From Desulfobacterales bacterium (GTDB lineage: Bacteria > Desulfobacterota > DSM-4660 > Desulfatiglandales > B25-G16): a stretch of 6,132 nucleotides of DNA. Made by a program: the position numbers and the translations under genes. The stretch's first letter is position 1; the number at the start of each line of letters is the position of its first letter. The stretch lies in contig JABXJZ010000091.1 of the NCBI GenBank assembly GCA_013375335.1, positions 1 to 6,132 of the forward strand, given 5' to 3'. The notes under the pieces were generated by a model. That model did not search any database. It worked only from the letters and a program-made list of their open reading frames with translations, and was not told where the DNA came from. Below, in pieces: positions 1 through 5,914 of the stretch.

Positions 1-87
1 ATTTCTGACCAATCAATGGAATCCATTGCTAAAGCCTATATACACCAGTTTGAAACTGCCACGAGATTTAACTATGAGAGGGCATAG
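1..87 (+). CDS. Possible C-terminal end of an unidentified gene (5' partial)
   Basis: The first frame is open from the left edge and reads 28 codons to a TAG at 85-87. The peptide, ISDQSMESIAKAYIHQFETA and then TRFNYERA, has a mixed, soluble-protein-like composition and would be an amphipathic C-terminal tail. I do not recognise the family. Twenty-eight codons is too short to prove coding by itself, so this could be chance. Its position, ending 129 bases before dus on the same strand, is compatible with a preceding gene truncated by the window edge. Confidence 0.4.
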   Translation: MSDQSMESIAKAYIHQFETATRFNYERA

Positions 88-181
88 CAAAAAAAGAGAT
101 ACCCATACCCAACAATAGGCTTAGGAATCGCCAGGTTATGTTTCACTATGACGTGGCCCTGCAGTAAGGGTGCTTTTAGCG

Positions 182-210
182 TTGTAATGACAGGGAGATT
201 AATCTAAAAT
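182..210 (+). promoter_or_regulatory. Predicted sigma-70-type promoter for the dus operon
   Basis: A -35 element TTGTAA (182-187; 4 of 6 to TTGACA) and a -10 element TAAAAT (205-210; 5 of 6 to TATAAT) are separated by exactly 17 bases. Initiation 7 bases past the -10 would fall at 217, the A of the dus ATG, so the transcript would have essentially no leader. A 10-base perfect palindrome (AGATTAATCT, 196-205) sits in the spacer and abuts the -10, where a repressor could bind; that role is only inferred. The elements are seen in the sequence; activity is inferred. Confidence 0.5.
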
Positions 211-216
211 GACCTT

Positions 217-1203
217 ATGCTGACGGTTGGTACAGTACAGCTGAAGAACTGGCTCATTCTAGCGCCCATGTCAGGGAGAACAAACCTACCCTTTCGCCTG
301 ATTGTCAAGAAAATGGGGGCGGGTCTTGTCGTGACCGAGATGATTAGCGCAGTAGGCCTCTCCAGAGGGCAGTCAAAGACCTCTACGTATCTTGACACCC
401 ATCGCGCTGAAAGGCCTATTGCTGCCCAGTTATTTGGTTTTGAACCAGATACAATCGCCACGGCTACTCGCATAGCAACTGAAAAAGGGGTGGATGTTAT
501 TGATATTAACATGGGATGTCCGGTAAAGAAGGTTGTTAAGACAGGATCAGGAGCAGCTCTGATGCGGGATCCGAAGAAAGCGGGTAAGGTCGTTGCTGCT
601 GCGCGGCGGAGCACTTCTCTTCCATTGACGGCCAAGATCAGGGCTGGATGGTCACCAGAAGAGGCGAATGCCCTTGAAATAGCCAAGATAGTTGAAGGCA
701 ACGGAGCTGATGGTTTGTGTATTCATCCACGCTTTGCCAGTAAAGGGTTTTCTGGAAGAGCCGACTGGACATTGATTACGAGGATAAAGAGGGCCCTCAG
801 GATCCCCGTTATCGGTAATGGTGACATAACTGAGCCCTCTTTGGCGTTAAAGATGCGCTCTGTGACAAACTGCGATGGGGTGATGATCGGCAGGGCGGCG
901 TTATCCAATCCGTGGATCTTCAAACAGATTTTGGAGTTGGAAGAAAAGGGAAGTTTTGCTACTCCGGACCTGGATGACAGATATAAGTTGATCATGGAGC
1001 ATTACGCATTTCTCCTACAATACCTCGGAGAGAATCGGGCTACAAATATCATGAAGGGCCTACTCTTATTGTACACGAAGAACCTTCCGCATAGAAAATA
1101 TTTAAAATACTTAGTTTCGGAAATAGATGGAAGGCAAACACTCATGTCTATTGCTGATAGATATTTTGGGTTCATAAGGCGGGAGACTGCTGGTGAGGGT
1201 TAA
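217..1203 (+). CDS. dusB: tRNA-dihydrouridine synthase, DusB-like
   Basis: FMN-dependent enzyme that reduces specific uridines in the tRNA D-loop to dihydrouridine with NAD(P)H in the cytoplasm. The 328 residues match the usual family length. An N-terminal TIM barrel opens with LILAPMSGRTNLPFR (13-27). The catalytic motif is INMGCPVKKV, with the active-site Cys101 that protonates the uracil. Further on are TAKIRAGW (Lys140), His170 in CIHPR, GNGDI (200-204) and GVMIGRAALSNPW (Gly225-Arg226, FMN phosphate binding). The last ~85 residues form the helical tRNA-binding domain. The ATG at 217 is the only plausible start: the frame has a stop at 205-207 and no other start codon follows it. The nearest purine-rich tract (AGGGAG, 192-197) is too far away, and the promoter at 182-210 predicts a leaderless mRNA. 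The 3' end overlaps ispH by 11 bases. The family is certain; the DusB subtype is probable, from the overall motif pattern. Confidence 0.93.
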   Translation: MLTVGTVQLKNWLILAPMSGRTNLPFRLIVKKMGAGLVVTEMISAVGLSRGQSKTSTYLDTHRAERPIAAQLFGFEPDTIATATRIATEKGVDVIDINMGCPVKKVVKTGSGAALMRDPKKAGKVVAAARRSTSLPLTAKIRAGWSPEEANALEIAKIVEGNGADGLCIHPRFASKGFSGRADWTLITRIKRALRIPVIGNGDITEPSLALKMRSVTNCDGVMIGRAALSNPWIFKQILELEEKGSFATPDLDDRYKLIMEHYAFLLQYLGENRATNIMKGLLLLYTKNLPHRKYLKYLVSEIDGRQTLMSIADRYFGFIRRETAGEG

Positions 1204-2923
1204 ATTAGCCAAAAACGTCGGATTCTGCATGGGTGTGAGGAGGGCGATGGAGATGACCCTGTTTGAGGCCAACAAGGGCGATGGAAAACTCTTCACGTAC
1301 GGGCCCTTAATCCATAATCAGCAGGTCTTGGATCTCCTTCGGTCTAAGGGTGTAGATGTAAAGGAAGATATTGATGAGAATGACAAAGGAAGGATGATAA
1401 TCAGGGCCCATGGTATTACACCGAACGAACGGGAGACGATAGGGTCTTCCAATCTCAAGATAATTGATGCAACGTGCCCCCGGGTGCGGAGGGTACAGGC
1501 GATTATAAGGAAATACGCTAGTAGGGGCTATGCCCCGGTTATCTTTGGAGATGCCAAGCACCCGGAGGTCGTTGGCTTGATGGGTTATGGCGAGGGGAAT
1601 AGTATCGTGATTCGTTCTCCTGAAGATGTCGAAAGGGTTCCTGAGAAGAAAAAACTAGTGGTCGTATCCCAAACAACACAGGATGCAGATACCTACGGAG
1701 AAATAGTAAATGCGATTAAGGCCCGGTATCCAGACGCCGTGATATTTCATACCATCTGCGATGAGACCTATAAGCGACAGAGGGAAGTGAGGTCATTAGC
1801 ATCTGAGGTAGATAACATAGTGGTAGTTGGTGGCAAAAATAGTGGCAATACAAGACGGTTATATGAGATGTCAAAATCAACGGGCAAGCCGGCATTTCAC
1901 GTTGAGACGGAAAAGGAGCTGCAGCCCTCGTGGTTTAACGCGACGGAAACGGTTGGAGTTATTGCCGGGGCGTCAACGCCTAACTGGATGATAAAGAGGG
2001 TAATTGAGCGACTGAAGACCATGGGCAGGAGTGGGCGAGATACCCTTGGCAGTTTGCCCGGAAAGGTGCTCGAATTCTTGACCAAGATCACCATCCCCGA
2101 GTCCATAGGGGCTTTTTCCCTCACCTATGCGGGCCTTGTTCTAACAGGGAGAAGTGTATCCTTAGTCTACCCGTCTCTTGCCCTGCTGTATGTTTATGGC
2201 ATGCACGTGCTCAATCGATTCCTGGATAGAGAGGCTAATAAATACAACGATCCTGGTATAGTCCTTTTCTATACCCGCCACAAGACCTTTCTCATAGCTA
2301 CCTCTCTGGTGGGGATAGCCACTGGGCTCATTCTTTGTCTATCTTTAGGTATAGCTCAGTTTCTGGTTTTCCTCGCCTTAACGATACTCGGGTTAATCTA
2401 TAGCATTCCAATAATACCATGGAGATTTGGCTATCTGGGGCGCTATACAAAAATAAAGGATCTGCCTGGCTCAAAAACCCTGGCAGAGGCATTGGCTTGG
2501 GGTACTATTAGCTCCCTGCTTCCTATTATTGGATGGCCAAGACCTTTTTGGCCCGGGGTCTGGATCTCTTTTCTGTTTGTTTTCTCCATGTGTTACGTAC
2601 GGTCTGCCCTCTTTGATATCCTCAATATTCAGGGAGATTTGATAGTGGGAAAGGAGACCCTTCCGATAGCCCTGGGAGAGGAGAGGGCATTGAGGCTTTT
2701 GCTCTTATTGACAGGTATTTTTGCAGGAATCCTCTTGCTGTCAACGGGTAGTGGAGTCGTTTCAAAACTGGGTTATCCTCTTACCGCCTGCTTTGTTATC
2801 GCCTTTCTTTACCTGACCGCATATCAGAAGGGATGGATAAGGGATGGGTTTTCCTTGCAGTCTCTTGTCGACGGCAATCTTCTTTTTGCCGGTGTGCTTG
2901 CCTTTACTTGGAACTCGCTTTAG
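1193..2923 (+). CDS. ispH: IspH (HMBPP reductase) fused to a C-terminal UbiA-family prenyltransferase domain
   Basis: A 576-residue, two-domain protein. Residues 1-~277 are IspH, the [4Fe-4S] enzyme that reduces HMBPP to IPP and DMAPP in the last MEP-pathway step. All three cluster cysteines are present (Cys12 in NVGFCMGV, Cys95 in DATCP, Cys189 in TIC). So are the substrate-pocket residues His41, His73, His123 and Glu125 (KHPEV), SQTT (159-162), Ser217 and Asn219 (KNSGN), and Ser261 (GASTP). After a linker (~278-298), residues ~299-576 form a polytopic membrane domain with about nine hydrophobic segments. It carries UbiA signatures: a first Asp-rich region NRFLDREANKYND (341-353) and a second, D475...GD482...G486..TLP491. 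The first motif lacks two of the usual acidic residues. The frame is open throughout, with no stop or start cluster at the junction. The GTG start has GGGAG (1181-1185) 7 bases upstream and overlaps dus, implying translational coupling. IspH alone is ~280-320 residues. The IspH assignment is near certain; the UbiA substrate is unknown (a quinone precursor or a sugar-phosphate acceptor are both possible). Confidence 0.93.
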   Translation: MRVKLAKNVGFCMGVRRAMEMTLFEANKGDGKLFTYGPLIHNQQVLDLLRSKGVDVKEDIDENDKGRMIIRAHGITPNERETIGSSNLKIIDATCPRVRRVQAIIRKYASRGYAPVIFGDAKHPEVVGLMGYGEGNSIVIRSPEDVERVPEKKKLVVVSQTTQDADTYGEIVNAIKARYPDAVIFHTICDETYKRQREVRSLASEVDNIVVVGGKNSGNTRRLYEMSKSTGKPAFHVETEKELQPSWFNATETVGVIAGASTPNWMIKRVIERLKTMGRSGRDTLGSLPGKVLEFLTKITIPESIGAFSLTYAGLVLTGRSVSLVYPSLALLYVYGMHVLNRFLDREANKYNDPGIVLFYTRHKTFLIATSLVGIATGLILCLSLGIAQFLVFLALTILGLIYSIPIIPWRFGYLGRYTKIKDLPGSKTLAEALAWGTISSLLPIIGWPRPFWPGVWISFLFVFSMCYVRSALFDILNIQGDLIVGKETLPIALGEERALRLLLLLTGIFAGILLLSTGSGVVSKLGYPLTACFVIAFLYLTAYQKGWIRDGFSLQSLVDGNLLFAGVLAFTWNSL

Positions 2924-2926
2924 GAG

Positions 2927-3799
2927 ATGCCTCAGGTTAGCGTCATAATTCCAACCTTTAACAGGTCTCAAAAGATTGTAAGGGCGGTAAGATCTGTCCT
3001 CAACCAGGATTTCAGGGACTTCGAGATAGTCGTAGTTGACGATGGCTCAAGTGATAATACCAGTGCTGCCCTCAACGACTATATGCCCTTTATAAGATAC
3101 CTACGGCAGCCGGTTAACCGAGGAGTATCAGCAGCCAGGAACAGAGGAGTAAAGAGCTCTGCCGCGCCTTGGATTTCATTTCTGGACTCTGACGATTATT
3201 GGCTTAAGGAGAAGTTACGGGTCCAAATGGAATTTTTTCAAAGGAATCCCAGCGCTGTAGCCTGTCAGACGCAGGAAATATGGATAAGAAGGGGTAGGCG
3301 GGTCAACCCGAAGACAAGACACAAAAAGCCATCGGGAGATGTATTCAAGCAATCATTGAAACTCTGTCTAGTGAGCCCATCAAGTATTATATTAAGGAGG
3401 TCTCTTTTTGAAGAAGCTGGATTTTTCGATGAAGCCCTTCCGGCCGGCGAGGACTATGATCTGTGGTTGAGGATATCTTGTCGTTATCCTGTTTATTTGA
3501 TCGACAAGGAGCTGGTTGTTAAGGAGGGAGGGCAGGAAGATCAGCTTTCCCGGCGTTTCGGCAGTTTGGACCGCTTTAGGATCAGGGCCATAGTTAAACT
3601 GATCAAGAGCGGAATACTTACCGTAGATCAAACGAGAGAGGCTTTAGAGGAGCTGTCGATTAAATGCAGGATATACGGAAACGGATGTATTAAAAGAGGG
3701 CGAATGGAAGAGGGGTACTTTTACCTCTCTCTGCCTCAAAAGCTCGCCGACAATGGAGATGCCCTCTTGAATAGGAGCATGCCTTTTCTTTCGGAGTGA
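2927..3799 (+). CDS. Glycosyltransferase family 2 (GT-A fold)
   Basis: Cytosolic or membrane-associated inverting glycosyltransferase that uses a nucleotide-sugar donor; acceptor unknown. The 290 residues begin with the family's first strand VSVIIPTFNR (4-13). Then come VVVDDGSSDNT (35-45, nucleotide binding), NRGVSAARNRG (64-74) and the metal-binding DxD as DSDD (87-90). The acceptor-side motif SPSSIILRRSLFEEAGFFDE (150-169) leads to the catalytic-base region GEDYDLWLRI (174-183). The last ~75 residues are helical and basic, without a clear membrane segment. The ATG lies 3 bases after the ispH-ubiA stop, in the same reading frame (TAG-GAG-ATG). AGGAG abuts the ATG with no spacer, so initiation probably depends on ribosomes ending the upstream gene. 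Position suggests a role with the UbiA-domain product, perhaps a lipid-linked glycan; that is inference. The GT2 family is certain. Confidence 0.92.
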   Translation: MPQVSVIIPTFNRSQKIVRAVRSVLNQDFRDFEIVVVDDGSSDNTSAALNDYMPFIRYLRQPVNRGVSAARNRGVKSSAAPWISFLDSDDYWLKEKLRVQMEFFQRNPSAVACQTQEIWIRRGRRVNPKTRHKKPSGDVFKQSLKLCLVSPSSIILRRSLFEEAGFFDEALPAGEDYDLWLRISCRYPVYLIDKELVVKEGGQEDQLSRRFGSLDRFRIRAIVKLIKSGILTVDQTREALEELSIKCRIYGNGCIKRGRMEEGYFYLSLPQKLADNGDALLNRSMPFLSE

Positions 3800-3815
3800 C
3801 TATGCCTGGTTGAAA

Positions 3816-3849
3816 TGAGACCTTTGCATAGCCTGCCTTTGGCATCTCA
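3816..3849. terminator. Imperfect inverted repeat between convergent genes (possible bidirectional terminator)
   Basis: TGAGA (3816-3820) pairs with TCTCA (3845-3849), and the stem can extend through CC/GG and GC/GC pairs with internal loops around a central ATAGCCT loop. It lies in the 60-base gap between the convergent glycosyltransferase and DUF3842 gene ends, where both transcripts should stop. A second overlapping pair, CTATGC (3800-3805) with GCATAG (3826-3831), could compete. No strong T-run follows directly on the + strand and only TTT on the - strand, so this is a weak candidate. Confidence 0.25.
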
Positions 3850-3859
3850 AGCTGCCTCC

Positions 3860-4279
3860 TCACTCATCTTTTTTCTCTCCTTTTATAATTTCGATGACTT
3901 GATCAATAAGGTGAGGCAAGGGTTCGCCAGATACACCGACTATCTTAACGCTCTCCTGAGTCAATGGGATTAATATCTTTAGGGCATTGCTTGATGAGAT
4001 AGCCTGGGACATTCCTGGCGTTACTTCTCCCATCATGGAATTGGCCATAATTATAGCCAGCGGACCGATTATAATGTCAGTCTCCGGAGCCGTCTTTATG
4101 ATGGCATTTTCCCCGGTAGCTCCTCGGTTGGCACCTGCCTTCATCATCTGGGAGGTGGCCACGGAATTTGTCCCCAAGGCAAGTATTTCCACCTCTTCGC
4201 CAAAGGTGCCCCTGAGTCTCTTTATGATAGCCCTGCCTATTCCGCCCCCTTGGCCGTCCATAACCATTAGTGAACTCAA
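3860..4279 (-). CDS. DUF3842 family protein of unknown function
   Basis: A 139-residue protein recognised as DUF3842 by the glycine-rich N terminus VMDGQGGGIGRAI (6-18), ALGTNSVATSQMMKAGANRG (34-53), GATGENAI (53-60), DIIIGPLAIIMANSMMGEVTP (residues 68-88, cut short here as D68 to P88) and the C-terminal GEPLPHLID (118-126). The pattern resembles a small Rossmann-like nucleotide-binding fold, but no reaction is known and none is assigned. I chose the TTG at 4277-4279 because it gives the length usual for the family (about seven residues before DGQGGG) and has GAGGG (4285-4289) five bases upstream. An ATG at 4289-4291 overlaps that Shine-Dalgarno and lacks its own; a TTG at 4310-4312 has AGAGG with no spacing. 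The gene is convergent with the glycosyltransferase and divergent from plsY. The family is confident; the exact start is moderate. Confidence 0.85.
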   Translation of the reverse strand: MSSLMVMDGQGGGIGRAIIKRLRGTFGEEVEILALGTNSVATSQMMKAGANRGATGENAIIKTAPETDIIIGPLAIIMANSMMGEVTPGMSQAISSSNALKILIPLTQESVKIVGVSGEPLPHLIDQVIEIIKGEKKDE

Positions 4280-4284
4280 AGAAG

Positions 4285-4289
4285 CCCTC
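4285..4289 (-). promoter_or_regulatory. Ribosome binding site that decides the DUF3842 start
   Basis: Read on the - strand, GAGGG lies five bases before the TTG at 4277-4279. The two longer start options have no comparable site at normal spacing. This supports the shorter, family-length protein. Confidence 0.5.
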
Positions 4290-4327
4290 ATGTTGAAAGA
4301 TTTGGATTGCAACCTCTGGTAATTGAA

Positions 4328-4356
4328 TTTATCTTAATAACAGTGAAAAGGTTGAA
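4328..4356 (-). promoter_or_regulatory. Weak candidate promoter for the DUF3842 gene
   Basis: On the - strand, TTCAAC (complement of 4351-4356) and GATAAA (complement of 4328-4333) are spaced by 17 bases, in an AT-rich stretch between the divergent DUF3842 and plsY genes. The -10 matches 4 of 6 but the -35 is poor. Initiation near 4320 would give a leader of roughly 40 bases containing the GAGGG site. For plsY in the opposite direction I see no hexamer pair with good spacing in 4357-4455, although its promoter must also lie here. Confidence 0.25.
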
Positions 4357-4455
4357 TGTCTTTTTCTACTGTCCGTTGGAAGCTTTTTGATAGCATGATA
4401 ACTACATAACAGGCAACATAAATTTGGAACGGTTCTTCTGCCTTTTTAGGCATTA

Positions 4456-5130
4456 GTGGACATGTGGATGGTTTTCATAGCGCTCGTTATAGGTGCCTAC
4501 CTTTTGGCTTCAATCCCCTTTGGTGTTTTGATAAGCCGAAAGGCGGCAAGATTGGATATAACCAGCGCGGGAAGCGGAAATATTGGAGCCACCAATGTTG
4601 CTCGTGAGGTTGGTCTCAAATGGGGGATTATTACCCTCGTGGTAGATACCCTGAAGGGGTTCATTCCAGTGGCATTGGCTCACTCCCTCTTGGGGTGTTC
4701 AGCAGAGATACTTGAGGCCCTCAAGGGAATAGTTGGTCTCTCAGCCTTATTGGGACACCAATTTTCAATTTACAACCGCTTCAGGGGGGGGAAGGGAATA
4801 GCTACATGCCTCGGAGTTTTTTTGGCTATTTCGCCGCTTTCATGTCTATTCTCCGGAATCATCTTTCTTACCCTGGTGTCTCTATGGAGGTACATCTCCT
4901 TGGGCTCCCTCGTGGCAGCCCTGACCATGCCTATTTGGTTGTATCTCTTGGGTCATTCCACCCCCCTAACGGTCATTTCCGTGATCATATCTCTCCTCAT
5001 CACCTTGCTCCATAGGGAAAATATTAAGAGGTTGATTCAGGGAAATGAAAGAAGGTGGCAGAGAAGGGAGGTCACAGTAATCGATCAACCACACGGGATA
5101 GGTCCTCATCGGAGTAAAACTCGATTATGA
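4456..5130 (+). CDS. plsY: Acyl-phosphate:glycerol-3-phosphate acyltransferase PlsY
   Basis: Integral inner-membrane enzyme that moves the acyl group from acyl-phosphate (made by PlsX) to glycerol-3-phosphate, giving lysophosphatidic acid, the first step of phospholipid synthesis. Signatures are SIPFG (19-23), GSGNIGATNVAR (39-50), LLGHQFSIYNRFRGGKGIAT (98-117, with His101 and the phosphate-binding RGGKG) and HRENIKR (186-192), with about seven hydrophobic segments between. At 224 residues it is longer than the usual ~195-215. The extra basic tail after ~residue 198 includes 19 residues encoded antisense to the end of parB. The GTG at 4456 has AGG (4448-4450) five bases upstream; ATGs at 4462 and 4468 are alternatives that would shorten it by 2 or 4 residues. 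The RGGK codons contain an eight-G run (4784-4791). plsX is not in the window. Identity is very secure. Confidence 0.95.
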   Translation: MDMWMVFIALVIGAYLLASIPFGVLISRKAARLDITSAGSGNIGATNVAREVGLKWGIITLVVDTLKGFIPVALAHSLLGCSAEILEALKGIVGLSALLGHQFSIYNRFRGGKGIATCLGVFLAISPLSCLFSGIIFLTLVSLWRYISLGSLVAALTMPIWLYLLGHSTPLTVISVIISLLITLLHRENIKRLIQGNERRWQRREVTVIDQPHGIGPHRSKTRL

Positions 5131-5914
5131 TCCTGCCTTTTTCACCCGTCCGTCTAATAGCTACCTTGGTGGCCAGGGACTTTTGAAGATCTCTGGCCAA
5201 AGACTCCAGGTAATAGTCCGGCGCACCTTTGGAGCTCTTTGCCTTTTTCGGAGCCAAGGTCCTTCTAACCAAGGCCTCTGTCTGGCGAACGGATAGAGAT
5301 CTCTTTATGATCAGGTTCCTGATCTCCCTTTGGACTGAAGGAGATCCCAGAGTAACCAAAACCCTCGCATGTCCTGGAGTAAGTTGCCCATCTATAAGAT
5401 CCTGCTGAATGACGGAGGGCAATTTCAGCAGTCTTAAGGAGTTGGCAATCGTCGAACGATCTTTCCCTATGCGCTTTGAAAGCGCCTCTTGTGTTAGGTT
5501 GAAATTCTGAGTCATCTCATGGTACGCAGATGCCTCCTCGATGGGATTGAGATCTTTGCGTTGGGTATTCTCAATAAGGGCTAGCTCCAAGGCCTCCGCA
5601 GGAGATGCATCTCTTACCCATGCAGGTATCTTATTAAGGCCTGCCTTCTGAGCTGCGCGCCAGCGCCTTTCTCCGGCAATGAGTTGAAAACCATCCTTCG
5701 TCCGACTGACCAATATGGGTTGGATAATCCCCTTCTCCTTTATGGAGTTCACTAGTTCCGTCATTTCGGAATCGCTGAAACTCTGCCTTGGTTGATGGGG
5801 ATTAGGCGAAATGGCTTCGACAGGACAATAGAAAAAACCCCGATCATCGCTTGAGATAGCCGTGTCTGGAAGTAGGGCCGACAGACCTCTTCCAAGGGCC
5901 TTACGTTTGGCCAC
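5072..5914 (-). CDS. parB: Chromosome partitioning protein ParB (Spo0J family)
   Basis: CTP-dependent DNA clamp that loads at parS sites near the origin and stimulates ParA in chromosome segregation. The 280 residues show the full layout. The N-terminal ParA-contacting KALGRGLSALLP (5-16) is followed by the ParB/Srx CTP-binding domain with PNPHQPR (37-43), GERRWRAA (81-88) and ENTQRKDLNPIEEA (115-128). Next come the helix-turn-helix region LTQEALSKRIGKDRSTIANS (140-159) and LTPGHARVL, then a C-terminal dimerisation segment ending VVDRLL. The start is a GTG (5912-5914) inside the end of parA, overlapping it by 14 bases and preceded by a strong purine-rich site AGGAGGGGAG (about 5919-5928) that is itself parA coding sequence, so translation is probably coupled. 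The 3' end overlaps plsY by 59 bases. I found no full parS palindrome in the window. Confidence 0.96.
   Translation of the reverse strand: MAKRKALGRGLSALLPDTAISSDDRGFFYCPVEAISPNPHQPRQSFSDSEMTELVNSIKEKGIIQPILVSRTKDGFQLIAGERRWRAAQKAGLNKIPAWVRDASPAEALELALIENTQRKDLNPIEEASAYHEMTQNFNLTQEALSKRIGKDRSTIANSLRLLKLPSVIQQDLIDGQLTPGHARVLVTLGSPSVQREIRNLIIKRSLSVRQTEALVRRTLAPKKAKSSKGAPDYYLESLARDLQKSLATKVAIRRTGEKGRIIIEFYSDEDLSRVVDRLL

Noticed and set aside
139..146. TGTTTCAC, identical to one half of the parS consensus
   Set aside because: The other half (GTGAAACA) is absent; the following bases are TATGACGT. ParB needs the full palindrome, and an 8-base half-site can occur by chance.
156..177. Short hairpin CCCT-gcagta-AGGG followed by TGCTTTT, a possible terminator for the gene ending at 87
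   Set aside because: The stem is only 4 pairs plus one wobble and the T-run is four bases and offset; too weak to call.
88..216. Possible tRNA or small RNA gene in the gap before dus
   Set aside because: No T-loop GTTCRANYC sequence, no cloverleaf pairing and no strong structured element was found.
204..701. 165-codon - strand open frame opposite dus
   Set aside because: Shadow of dus; the + strand protein has an intact active site and the antisense peptide resembles nothing.
3987..4322. 111-codon + strand open frame opposite the DUF3842 gene
   Set aside because: It is the antisense shadow of DUF3842, whose family motifs are clear; the + strand peptide has no recognisable motif or ribosome binding site.
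4376..4402. TTGGAA ... GATAAC as a plsY promoter
   Set aside because: The spacer is only 15 bases and both hexamers are poor; no better pair was seen, so no plsY promoter is annotated.
4806..5015. 69-codon + strand frame inside plsY
   Set aside because: Alternate-frame shadow of plsY with no start signal; it would only matter if the G8 run slipped.
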